Source: Mycobacterium sp. ACS4331
GTDB taxonomy: Bacteria > Actinomycetota > Actinomycetes > Mycobacteriales > Mycobacteriaceae
Assembly: GCF_001667265.1 (NCBI RefSeq)
Contig: NZ_LZHW01000011.1
Location: 1-64,000 of the forward strand
Reading direction: 5' to 3'
Length of the DNA stretch: 64,000 nucleotides
The notes under the pieces are model-generated. The model was not told the origin of the DNA and did not search any database. It saw only the letters and a list, made by a program, of their open reading frames with translations. The first letter of the stretch is position 1, and every line of letters starts with the position of its first letter. Below are positions 54,661-63,315 of this stretch, in pieces. Both the position numbers and the translations under genes were made by a program.

Positions 54661-56030
54661 CCGACACCGAGATCCCCGCGATCGATCACGCGGAGGAACT
54701 GTCAGAGCCGTTGACCATCCCGGTCGAGGCCTACGTGTCCCCGGAGTACGCACGTGCGGAACGGGACAGGCTGTGGCGCAAGGTGTGGCAGCAGGTCGGT
54801 CGCGTCGAGGATCTGCCCGAGGTGGGCAGCTACCTGACCTACGACATCCTCGACGACTCGATCATCGTGGTGCGCATCGGGCCGACTGAGTTCGCGGCTC
54901 ACCACAACGTCTGCATGCACCGCGGTCGCCGCCTCATCGACGTGCCTGCCGGGGCCAAGAACGCCGCGGGGCGCGCCCGCAAATCGTTCGTCTGCGGGTT
55001 CCACGGATGGACCTACGGACTCGACGGGGCATGCACGCACATCCGTGAGCAGGACGACTGGAAGGGTGCGCTCACACCCGCCAACACCCATCTGGCCCGG
55101 GTGAGCGTGGACACCTGGGGTGGCTGGTTGTGGATCAATATGGATCCCGACTGCGAGCCGCTGGCCGACTACCTGTTCCCGGCCGCCAAGATCCTCGACC
55201 CCTTCGGCCTGGAGAACATGCGCACCAAATGGCGCAAATGGCTGTACTTCGACTGCAACTGGAAGGTCGCGCTGGAGGCGTTCAACGAGACCTACCACGT
55301 GTTCACCACGCACCCGGAGTTCAACAAGTTCGGCGAATTCAAGGGCTGGGCCAAGGCGCAGGGCAAGCACAGCAACATCGGCTACGACGCCCCGAAGAAC
55401 ATGGAAGCCACCAAGTCCAAGATCCGCCTGGGCACCGGTGACGACCCCCGCGTCTCCACCGCGGAGATGCAGATGTACACCTGGGAGCAGACCAACGCGA
55501 CCACCACCGAGACGCTGGTGAACGCCGCCAAGCGACTGGTCGACGAGCTGCCCGAGGGCACGCCGCCGGACAAGGTGCTCGAACACTGGCTGTCCTCGGC
55601 CCGGCGCGACGACGAGGCCCGCGGCGTCGTCTGGCCGACCATTCCGGCCGACATCCTCGGACAGGCCGGCACTGCCTGGCAGATCTTCCCGAACTTCCAG
55701 ATCGGCCAGGGCTTGACCACCGCGCTGTGCTACAGCGCGCGGCCCGACCCGAGCTACGACCCGAACAAGTGCATCTTCGAGGTGGCCACCCTGGAGCTGT
55801 ACCCGAAAGGTCAAGAGCCGCAGACCGAATGGGAGTACACCCCGCAGGACAGCCCGAACTGGCTGTCGGTGCTGCCCCAGGACTTCTCCAACATGGCGGC
55901 CGTGCAGCAGGGCATGAAGTCGGCGGGCTTCCCCGGCACCATGCCCAATCCTTACCGCGAACGCAGCACCGTCAACCTGCACCACCAACTTGCGAAGTAC
56001 ATGGGCACCGGCGAGCCGCGCCCCCTGTAG
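54657..56030 (+). CDS. Rieske non-heme iron oxygenase, alpha subunit
   Basis: 457 aa. Rieske cluster ligands Cys86, His88, Cys113 and His116 in CMHRG and CGFHGWTYG; mononuclear iron ligands His214 and His219 in FNETYHVFTTHP. No beta subunit, ferredoxin or reductase gene is nearby, so it is probably of the homo-oligomeric kind and borrows electron carriers. Expected to hydroxylate a ring or cyclic carbon. GTG start with GGGAGG upstream, overlapping the SDR stop. The next gene starts 61 bp further on. Confidence 0.93.
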   Translation: MTDTEIPAIDHAEELSEPLTIPVEAYVSPEYARAERDRLWRKVWQQVGRVEDLPEVGSYLTYDILDDSIIVVRIGPTEFAAHHNVCMHRGRRLIDVPAGAKNAAGRARKSFVCGFHGWTYGLDGACTHIREQDDWKGALTPANTHLARVSVDTWGGWLWINMDPDCEPLADYLFPAAKILDPFGLENMRTKWRKWLYFDCNWKVALEAFNETYHVFTTHPEFNKFGEFKGWAKAQGKHSNIGYDAPKNMEATKSKIRLGTGDDPRVSTAEMQMYTWEQTNATTTETLVNAAKRLVDELPEGTPPDKVLEHWLSSARRDDEARGVVWPTIPADILGQAGTAWQIFPNFQIGQGLTTALCYSARPDPSYDPNKCIFEVATLELYPKGQEPQTEWEYTPQDSPNWLSVLPQDFSNMAAVQQGMKSAGFPGTMPNPYRERSTVNLHHQLAKYMGTGEPRPL

Positions 56031-56091
56031 CGACTTCGGCGCGCTTTCCTGCGCTCACCGCCGGTTAACGCGCCCAAAACGAAGGAGAAGC

Positions 56092-57273
56092 ATGAAGGTC
56101 AATCTCGGGACGGGAGCGCAGAACTCCCGCGACTGGGAACGCGTGATGGCCGGCGACTTCAGCCGCCCACCGGAGACGCCGGATTACAAATGTGTCCAGG
56201 CCGCCCTCGCCCTCGGCGACCTGGCCGAGCCGCTGGGCTTCGACGGCATCTGGTTCCCCGAGCACCAGGGCACGCCATACGGTATGACGCCCAACCCGAT
56301 TCAGGCACTCACCTACTTCGCTGCCCGCACCGAGCGGGTCAGCCTGGGCACGTTCGTCGCGGTGGCGCCATGGTGGAATCCGATCCGGTTGGCGCACCAG
56401 ATCGCCTACCTCGACATCGTCTCCAATGGCCGCTACAACACGATCGGCATCGGCCGCGGTGTGTCCAAGAGCGAGTTCGATGCCGTCGGCGTGCCGCGTG
56501 AGCAGAGTCGGCAGCGGTTCAACGAGACGCTCGACATCCTGGAGTTGGCGTTCAGCGGCGAGCGGTTCTCCTACGACGGGGAGATCTTCTCCTTCCCCGA
56601 GATGTCGCTGCGCCCCGAACCGATCAGCAAGGACCTGTTCTCGCGGATCTACAGTTCGTCATCGACCGCCGAATCGCTGGAGATCCTGTCCCGACGCGGG
56701 ATGGTGCCGCTGTTCGTCGGCAACAAGCCGATCTGGGATGCCGGCGAAGAGGTACGCAAGGTCAACACGTTCCGCGCCGAGGAGGGATTCGAGCCCTGCC
56801 AGCCCAAGAACGTGATGTTCATGTACTGCACTCCCAAGGAGGACGAGAAGCTCGCGGCGCTGACCGAGGAGTGGATCTGGACCGCCAACCGCGACGTCAA
56901 CGTGCACTACGGCTTCGCCGACGCGTCGAATTTCAAGGGCGTCAAGGGCTATGAGTCCTACGCGGCGCGCGAGGCCACCGCGACTGCGGTGCTGGCGTCC
57001 GCGGTGACCGGTGACCAGAAGAAGGGCGGCCCACCCGGATACCACGCCTCCAACCTGCTGATCGGCACGCCCGAGGTGGTGTTCGAGAAGCTCAAGGCCG
57101 CGCAGGAGGCGTGCTCGTTCTCCGAGGTCACCATCGTCCCGCAGTTCGGCACCATGCCGTACGAGGACGCCATGGAAAGCGTGAAACTGTTCGCCGCCGA
57201 GGTGCTGCCCGCCGTGCACGAGATGGCGGCACCCCTGCACGCCGCGGCACTGCCGGAGGGGGCCAACGCATGA
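56092..57273 (+). CDS. Luciferase-like flavin-dependent monooxygenase
   Basis: 393 aa. TIM-barrel family with GFDGIWFPEHQG, SLGTFVAVAPWWNPIRLAHQ and IGIGRGVSKSEFD, typical of bacterial luciferase-like oxygenases using FMN or F420. Reduced cofactor must be supplied elsewhere. Strong AAGGAG before the ATG. The stop overlaps the BVMO start (ATGA), so the two are tightly co-expressed. Confidence 0.9.
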   Translation: MKVNLGTGAQNSRDWERVMAGDFSRPPETPDYKCVQAALALGDLAEPLGFDGIWFPEHQGTPYGMTPNPIQALTYFAARTERVSLGTFVAVAPWWNPIRLAHQIAYLDIVSNGRYNTIGIGRGVSKSEFDAVGVPREQSRQRFNETLDILELAFSGERFSYDGEIFSFPEMSLRPEPISKDLFSRIYSSSSTAESLEILSRRGMVPLFVGNKPIWDAGEEVRKVNTFRAEEGFEPCQPKNVMFMYCTPKEDEKLAALTEEWIWTANRDVNVHYGFADASNFKGVKGYESYAAREATATAVLASAVTGDQKKGGPPGYHASNLLIGTPEVVFEKLKAAQEACSFSEVTIVPQFGTMPYEDAMESVKLFAAEVLPAVHEMAAPLHAAALPEGANA

Positions 57274-59138
57274 CAGCCATCGACAACGGTTGCGGGCCCA
57301 CCCAGACGCCCACCGACATCGACATCGACGCCCTGCGGGAGAAGTATCGCGTTGAGCGCGAAAAGCGCCTGCGCAAGGAGGGTTCCAAGCAGTACATCGA
57401 GACCACGGGCCAATACGCCGGGTTCGCCGAGGCCGATCCGCACACGCCCTTCGTGGAGCGCGACGTCATCGACACCGACATCGATGTGGCCGTTCTCGGT
57501 GGTGGTTTCGCGGGCCTGCTCTGCGGTGCGTACCTGAAGAAGGCCGGTGTCGAGGATGTGCACATCATCGAGCAGGGCGGCGACTTCGGTGGGGTGTGGT
57601 ACTGGAACCGCTATCCGGGCATCCAGTGCGACAACGAATCCTATTGCTATGTCCCGCTGCTGGAGGAACTCGACTTCATCCCCAGCAAGAAGTTCGCCGA
57701 CGGCGCCGAGATCTACCAGCACTGCCGCAACATCGGCAAGCACTTCGGCCTGTACGACGGGGCCATCTTCTCCACCCAGGTACGTGACCTGAAATGGGAT
57801 GACAGCATCAACCGCTGGAGGATCAGCACCAACCGCGGAGACGACATCCGGGCCCGGTTCGTGGTTCTCGCGTCCGGTTCGTTCAACCGGCCCAAACTGC
57901 CCGGCATCCCCGGAATCAAGGAGTTCGTCGAGGCCGGCGGGCACATCTTCCACTCCTCGCGGTGGGACTACGACTACACCGGCGGTGACGCCAGTGGTGG
58001 CATGGAGAAGCTGGCCGACAAGAGGGTCGCCCTGATCGGCACGGGCGCCACCGGCGTGCAACTGGTGCCGTACCTGGGCCGAGATTCCCAGCACCTCTAC
58101 GTCTTCCAGCGGACACCCTCGACGGTCGACGAACGCAACAACGCGCCGACCGACCCGGAGTGGGTGAAGACCCTGCAACCCGGTTGGCAGAAGGAGCGCC
58201 AGCGCAACTTCCACTCCTGGACCTTCGAGGGCATGGCTCTGGGCCAGCCCGATCTGGTCTGCGACTTCTGGACCGAACTGGGCCGCAACACTGCGGCCCG
58301 CGTGCTGGCACTGCCCGACCCCGCCTCGATGACGCCCGAAGAGTTCATGGGCATCCGCGAGGAGGAGGACTACAAGGTCATGGAGCGCCTTCGCCGCCGG
58401 ATCGAGGCCCTGGTGGACGACCCGGACACCGCGGAGTCACTCAAGCCGTACTACCGATTCCTGTGCAAGCGGCCGTGTTCCAACGACGACTACCTGCAGA
58501 CGTTCAACCGGCCCAACGTCACCCTGGTGGACGTCTCCGAGACCAAAGGCGTCGAACGGATCACCGGCAGGGGCCTGGTGGCCAACGGGCGGGAGTACGA
58601 GGTCGACTGCATCATCTTCGCCAGTGGATTCGAGATCACCACCGAGATCAGCCGGCGCTACGCGATCGACACCATTGAGGGCCGCGACGGGGTGTCGCTC
58701 TACGACAACTGGGCCCACGGCTACCGGACCCTGCACGGAATGACCAGCCGGGGCTTCCCGAATCAGTTCTTCACGGGATTCACGCAGGTGGGCATCTCGG
58801 CCAACATCTCGGCCAACTACGAACTGCAGGGCGAGCACATCGCCTACATCATCGCCGAAGCGTTGAACCGTGGCGCCACCACGGTCGAGCCCACCGAGGA
58901 GGCCCAGGACGCCTGGGGCGCAGCCATTCGCGAGACTGCGATCGACAATTCGGCCTTCGACGCCCAGTGCACTCCGGGCTACTACAACAACGAAGGCGGC
59001 GGTCAGGGCGAGGAGGCGGGCGAGGGCATCCGTTCGCACCTCGGCGAGCCGTACGGTCCCGGCTTCTACGCATTCGGCGAGCTGCTGCAGGAGTGGCGCG
59101 ACAAGGGCGATCTCGATGGTCTCGTCCTCGGCACCTGA
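57270..59138 (+). CDS. Baeyer-Villiger-type flavin monooxygenase
   Basis: 622 aa, the long form, with a 65-residue N-terminal extension (as in cyclopentadecanone and steroid monooxygenases). FAD motif GGGFAG (residues 77-82), NADPH motif GTGATG (257-262), and FHSSRW around His228. In the family fingerprint FxGxxxHxxxW the first Phe is Ala here, while Gly224, His228 and Trp232 fit. It should insert oxygen next to a ketone to give an ester or lactone. Overlaps both neighbours. Confidence 0.87.
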   Translation: MTAIDNGCGPTQTPTDIDIDALREKYRVEREKRLRKEGSKQYIETTGQYAGFAEADPHTPFVERDVIDTDIDVAVLGGGFAGLLCGAYLKKAGVEDVHIIEQGGDFGGVWYWNRYPGIQCDNESYCYVPLLEELDFIPSKKFADGAEIYQHCRNIGKHFGLYDGAIFSTQVRDLKWDDSINRWRISTNRGDDIRARFVVLASGSFNRPKLPGIPGIKEFVEAGGHIFHSSRWDYDYTGGDASGGMEKLADKRVALIGTGATGVQLVPYLGRDSQHLYVFQRTPSTVDERNNAPTDPEWVKTLQPGWQKERQRNFHSWTFEGMALGQPDLVCDFWTELGRNTAARVLALPDPASMTPEEFMGIREEEDYKVMERLRRRIEALVDDPDTAESLKPYYRFLCKRPCSNDDYLQTFNRPNVTLVDVSETKGVERITGRGLVANGREYEVDCIIFASGFEITTEISRRYAIDTIEGRDGVSLYDNWAHGYRTLHGMTSRGFPNQFFTGFTQVGISANISANYELQGEHIAYIIAEALNRGATTVEPTEEAQDAWGAAIRETAIDNSAFDAQCTPGYYNNEGGGQGEEAGEGIRSHLGEPYGPGFYAFGELLQEWRDKGDLDGLVLGT

Positions 59139-60054
59139 GTTGCGGTTCGACGGCCGGGTCGCCGTCGTCACCGGCGCGGGCCGCGGGTTGGGCCGCGCGT
59201 ACGCGCTGCTGCTCGCGTCGCGGGGCGCCAAAGTGGTGGTCAATGACGTCGGCGGTTCGCTGACGGGTGCGGGCACTGACATCGGGCCGGCGCAGGCGGT
59301 GGTCGAGGAGATCATCGGTACCGGTGGTGAGGCCGTCGCATCTTCGGCGTCGGTGGCGACTCCCGAGGGTGGAACGGCGATCATCGATGCCGCGCTGGAG
59401 AAGTACGGCCAGCTCGACATCCTGATTCACAACGCGGGCAACGTCCGTCGAGCCCCGTTGGCGCAGATGTCCTACGAGGACTTCGATGCCGTGCTCGATG
59501 TGCACCTGCGCGGGGCCTTCCACGTGGTCCGGCCCGCGTTCGCCCGTATGGCGCAGGCCGGGTACGGCCGTCTGGTCCTGACGTCCTCGATCGGGGGCCT
59601 CTACGGCAACCACGACGTCGCGAACTACGGCGCGGCCAAGGCCGGGATCATCGGACTGTCGAACGTCGCCGCGCTCGAGGGTGCGGCGGCGAACGTCACG
59701 TGCAACGTCATCGTGCCCGGGGCCGTCACCCGGATGGCCGAAGGCCTCGACACATCGGCGTACCCACCGATGGGCGCCGATCTGGTGGCCCCGACCGTCG
59801 GTTGGCTGGCCCACGAAACCTGTTCGATCACAGGTGAGATCCTGATCGCCATCGCCGGGCGGGTGGCCCGCGCCTACATCGCCGAGACGCGGGGTGTCCA
59901 CCGTCCGTCGTGGACCATCGAAGAGATCGCGGAGGAGTTGTCCGCGATTCGTGACACCGCGACGGAGGTCGTCTTCCCCGTCGTTCCGGACGGACACGCC
60001 GACCACATCCGGTACAGCTTCGGGATGGCCGCGCAGGCGATGTCGCATGACTAG
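59116..60054 (+). CDS. Short-chain dehydrogenase/reductase (SDR)
   Basis: 312 aa. TGAGRGLG, VVNDVGG, HNAG, and catalytic SSIGG...YGAAK. Very like the SDR at 7489 in its motif set and long C-terminus, the type seen in acyl-CoA-linked hydroxyacyl dehydrogenases. ATG lies 23 bp inside the BVMO gene; 3' end overlaps the CoA-transferase by 8 bp. Confidence 0.88.
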   Translation: MVSSSAPELRFDGRVAVVTGAGRGLGRAYALLLASRGAKVVVNDVGGSLTGAGTDIGPAQAVVEEIIGTGGEAVASSASVATPEGGTAIIDAALEKYGQLDILIHNAGNVRRAPLAQMSYEDFDAVLDVHLRGAFHVVRPAFARMAQAGYGRLVLTSSIGGLYGNHDVANYGAAKAGIIGLSNVAALEGAAANVTCNVIVPGAVTRMAEGLDTSAYPPMGADLVAPTVGWLAHETCSITGEILIAIAGRVARAYIAETRGVHRPSWTIEEIAEELSAIRDTATEVVFPVVPDGHADHIRYSFGMAAQAMSHD

Positions 60055-61222
60055 CCCCGGGCCGCTGCAGGGTGTGCGCGTGGTCGACCTGACCGCGATG
60101 GTGATGGGCCCCTACTGCACGCAGATCATGGCCGACATGGGTGCCGATGTCATCAAAATCGAACCGCCGCAGGGTGACAACACCAGGTACATCTCGGTGG
60201 GACCCGCGCCCGGACTGAGCGGGGTGTTCGTCAACGTCAACCGGGGCAAACGCAGCGCGGTGCTGGACCTGCGCACTGACGCAGGCCGGGACGCGCTGCG
60301 CGCGCTGATCGGCACCGCGGATGTGTTCATTCACTCGATGCGTGCGAAAGCGGTTAGCAAGCTGGGCTTCTCGTACGAGGAAGTCGCGGCGATCAACCCG
60401 TACATCATCTACACCAACTGCTACGGGTACAGCAGGCGCGGCCCCGACGCTGACCGCCCCGCATACGATGACACCATTCAGGCCGAATGCGGGATTCCCG
60501 CCGTCCAGGAACAGTTGACGGGTGAAGCCAACTACGTCGGCACCATCATGGCCGACAAGGTCGCCGGCCTGACCGCTCTCTACGCCACGATGATGGCGCT
60601 CTTCCATCGCGAGCGCACGGGCCAGGGGCAGGAGGTCGAGGTCAGCATGTTCGAGACCATGGCCTCGTTCATGCTGGTCGAGCATGCCAACGGCGCCATG
60701 TTCGACCCCCCGTTGGGGCCCGCCGTCTATCCGAGGACCGTCGCACCCAACCGTCGACCCTATGAGACCAAGGATGGCCACATCGCGGCCCTGATCTACA
60801 ACGACAAGCACTGGAACGCCTTCGTCGAGGCCGTCCAACCGCCGTGGAACAGCGACCTGTACTCGACGCTGGAGCGCAGGGCCCGCCAGATCGACACGGT
60901 CTACGGACTGGTGGCCCAGACGCTCAAGGAACGCACCACCGACGAATGGCTCACGCTGTTCAACGAACTCGAGATTCCGGCGGCGCCGATTCGCACCCCG
61001 GATGCGTTGTTCGATGATCCGCATCTGGCGGCCGTCGGACTGTTCGAGACTGTGCAGACACCGCATGGTCCCGTCCGGTTTCCGGGTGTGCCGACCTGGT
61101 TCTCCAGCACCCCCGGGCACGTGCGGGGGCCGGCGCCGGAACTGGGTGCCGACACCGCCGCGGTGCTGGAAGAGTTGGGCCTGACGACCACCGACGCCGA
61201 ATCCGCGGCGGGATCGGGATAG
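60047..61222 (+). CDS. Type III (CaiB/BaiF) CoA-transferase
   Basis: 391 aa. Starts PLQGVRVVDLTAMVMGPYC and MADMGADVIKIEPPQGD as typical; the catalytic Asp is probably Asp141 in AYDDTIQAECG. Transfers CoA from a donor thioester to an acid, or catalyses acyl-CoA isomerisation. Gives this locus a second way besides the two synthetases to form CoA esters. ATG within the SDR gene end. Confidence 0.9.
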   Translation: MTSPGPLQGVRVVDLTAMVMGPYCTQIMADMGADVIKIEPPQGDNTRYISVGPAPGLSGVFVNVNRGKRSAVLDLRTDAGRDALRALIGTADVFIHSMRAKAVSKLGFSYEEVAAINPYIIYTNCYGYSRRGPDADRPAYDDTIQAECGIPAVQEQLTGEANYVGTIMADKVAGLTALYATMMALFHRERTGQGQEVEVSMFETMASFMLVEHANGAMFDPPLGPAVYPRTVAPNRRPYETKDGHIAALIYNDKHWNAFVEAVQPPWNSDLYSTLERRARQIDTVYGLVAQTLKERTTDEWLTLFNELEIPAAPIRTPDALFDDPHLAAVGLFETVQTPHGPVRFPGVPTWFSSTPGHVRGPAPELGADTAAVLEELGLTTTDAESAAGSG

Positions 61223-61234
61223 GGGACGCACACA

Positions 61235-62389
61235 GTGGATTTCGATATGGGCGCGCAGGCCACGGCGCTGCGCACACAGCTGCGTGACCTGGTGGGCAGG
61301 CACCTGCCCGAGGACTTCATGGGCGCTTTCACCGACAATCCGGCGGATCTGGCTGCCGCACAGCAGTTCTGCCGGACCCTGGCAGACGAGGGACTGCTGT
61401 GCATGTCGTGGCCGCGGGAGTACGGCGGCAGGGACGCCTCGGTCTGGGAGCAGACCGTGGTGCGTGAGGAGATGTGGGCGCACCACGAACCCCGGGGTGC
61501 TCAGTACATGGGCGTCAACTGGGTGGGGCCGATCATCATGCGGCACGGCACCGAGGAGCAGAAGCGTAAGCACCTGCCGCCCATTGCAGCCGGGGAGGTG
61601 ATCTGGTGCCAGGGATTCTCCGAACCAGAGGCCGGCTCCGACCTCGCGTCGCTGCGCACCACGGCCCGCCCCGCCGACGATGGAAACGGGTGGCTGGTCA
61701 GCGGTCAGAAGATCTGGACGTCCTACGCCACCATGGCCCAGTGGTGCTTCCTGTTGGCCCGCACCTCGAAAGAGGACAAGAAGCAGAAGGGGTTGACGAT
61801 CTTCCTGGTGCCGATGTCGGACCCGGCGATCCAGGTGCGGCCCATCCGCTGCATCATGGGCCCGCACCATCTCAACGAGGTCTTCTTCGACGACCTGCGT
61901 GTCACCGAGGCCGACGTGCTGGGCGAGGTCGGTGCGGGGTGGTCGATCGTGCAGGATGTGCTGTCCTTCGAACGGGTCGGGATCGCGCGGTACGCACGGT
62001 GTGAGAAGCTGCTGCAGGCCGCGCCCGGGGCCCTGGGGTCGGCATGGACTGCGGTGCCGGATGAGTTGCGCGCCAGATGGACTCGGATGCTGGTGCACTG
62101 CCGGCGCGCTCGCCTGCTGGCCTACCGGCTGGTGTCGCTGCAGAGCACCGGACAGGTGCGCCCCGGGGACGCCTCGGGGTACCGGATCGCGGTGACCAAG
62201 CTCGACCAGGACAGCGCCGAGGTGCTGATGGAGATCGTGGCCGCGGCTGACGTCACCGATCCCGCGGTGCGCAGATTCCGCGAAGAGGTCGAGGACCACT
62301 GGCGGTACTCCCAGGCGTCCACGGTGTCCTCCGGCAGCATCGAGATGCAGCGGATCCTGCTGTCGCGTGCCCTGTTGGCGGCATCATGA
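61235..62389 (+). CDS. Acyl-CoA dehydrogenase (FadE-type)
   Basis: 384 aa. GFSEPEAGSDLASLRTTA and LVSGQKIWTS in the beta domain; DHWRYSQASTVSSGSIEMQR at the C-terminus. GTG start with weak ribosome binding site. Overlaps the shorter FadE at 62386 (ATGA), a common sign of a heteromeric enzyme. Confidence 0.9.
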   Translation: MDFDMGAQATALRTQLRDLVGRHLPEDFMGAFTDNPADLAAAQQFCRTLADEGLLCMSWPREYGGRDASVWEQTVVREEMWAHHEPRGAQYMGVNWVGPIIMRHGTEEQKRKHLPPIAAGEVIWCQGFSEPEAGSDLASLRTTARPADDGNGWLVSGQKIWTSYATMAQWCFLLARTSKEDKKQKGLTIFLVPMSDPAIQVRPIRCIMGPHHLNEVFFDDLRVTEADVLGEVGAGWSIVQDVLSFERVGIARYARCEKLLQAAPGALGSAWTAVPDELRARWTRMLVHCRRARLLAYRLVSLQSTGQVRPGDASGYRIAVTKLDQDSAEVLMEIVAAADVTDPAVRRFREEVEDHWRYSQASTVSSGSIEMQRILLSRALLAAS

Positions 62390-63315
62390 TCCTCGAACTC
62401 AGCGACGAGGCAGCCGAATTCGGGCGACAGGCGCAGCGGGCCTTCGAGGCCGCCGGTGGCGATCAACTGCTGCAGCAGGCCGAGGCCAAACCCGAGACCC
62501 GCGAGGCACTCGTCGGCCCGGTGCTGGCCGAACTCGGGGCGTGGGATCTGGACCCCAGGACCGACGCCGACAGTCTCGAGGCTGCGGCGGCGCTGTGCCG
62601 CAGCGCCGGGTACTGGGCGTTGCCGTACCCGGTGGCCGAACGTCTGTCCGCTGCCGTGCCCGGCGGTCCGGGTCTGGTGTTCGTCGCGGAGAGCAACCCG
62701 TCTGCGCCGATCGCTTTCGTCGACGGTCCTTGGGAGGCCGTGACGCTGCACGGTGTGCGCCACAACGTCGTGGGGGTCTCGGCCATTCGTCCCGGCTTTG
62801 TCGCGGAACTCTCGTTGTCGTCTGTCGACGCGGTGGGTGGCGACCTGGTTGCACTCGGTCTGGTGCTGCCGTGCTGGACACTGCTCGGAATGATGGACCG
62901 CGCACTGGAATTGACCGTCGCACACGTCAAGCTGCGTCAGCAGTTCGGGCAGCCGCTGTCCGGATTCCAGGGGGTGCAGTTCCAGTTGACCGACGCCGAG
63001 GTCGAGCGCAGTGGTGTCGAGATCCTGGCCAAGCATGCGCTGTGGAGTGCTGGGCCGGACTCGGGAGTTCCGGCCGACACCGCACTCGACGATGCACTCG
63101 CACTGCGGATGGCCGCGATCGAGGCCGCCGAGGTGGTGTTCCGCGTCTGCCATCAACTGCACGGTGCGGTGGGGTTCTGCGACGAGACGACGCTGTCGTG
63201 GCTGTCGCGGTACAGCCAACCGTTGCGGCGTCTGCCGTTCGGGCTTTCGGCGACACGTGATCTGCTGACCGGCCGAATCGACGGCCGCGGTCTGAGCGGA
63301 CTGTACTCGGCATGA
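62386..63315 (+). CDS. Short acyl-CoA-dehydrogenase-like subunit
   Basis: 309 aa, about 70 shorter than a full FadE. N-terminal domain is reduced, while the C-terminal helical domain with HVKLRQQFGQPLSGFQGVQF and CHQLHGAVGFCDE is kept. Probably the beta-type partner of 61235 or 63312, as in mycobacterial alpha2beta2 FadE enzymes. Both ends overlap neighbours as ATGA. Confidence 0.87.
   Translation: MILELSDEAAEFGRQAQRAFEAAGGDQLLQQAEAKPETREALVGPVLAELGAWDLDPRTDADSLEAAAALCRSAGYWALPYPVAERLSAAVPGGPGLVFVAESNPSAPIAFVDGPWEAVTLHGVRHNVVGVSAIRPGFVAELSLSSVDAVGGDLVALGLVLPCWTLLGMMDRALELTVAHVKLRQQFGQPLSGFQGVQFQLTDAEVERSGVEILAKHALWSAGPDSGVPADTALDDALALRMAAIEAAEVVFRVCHQLHGAVGFCDETTLSWLSRYSQPLRRLPFGLSATRDLLTGRIDGRGLSGLYSA

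Noticed and set aside
53641..54753. Upstream extension of the propeller protein
   Set aside because: The extension would run through the divergent promoter and the SDR gene; propeller homology starts near 53640.
59828..62299. 823-codon minus-strand open frame
   Set aside because: Antisense to the SDR, CoA-transferase and acyl-CoA dehydrogenase genes, which have clear family motifs and coupled starts.
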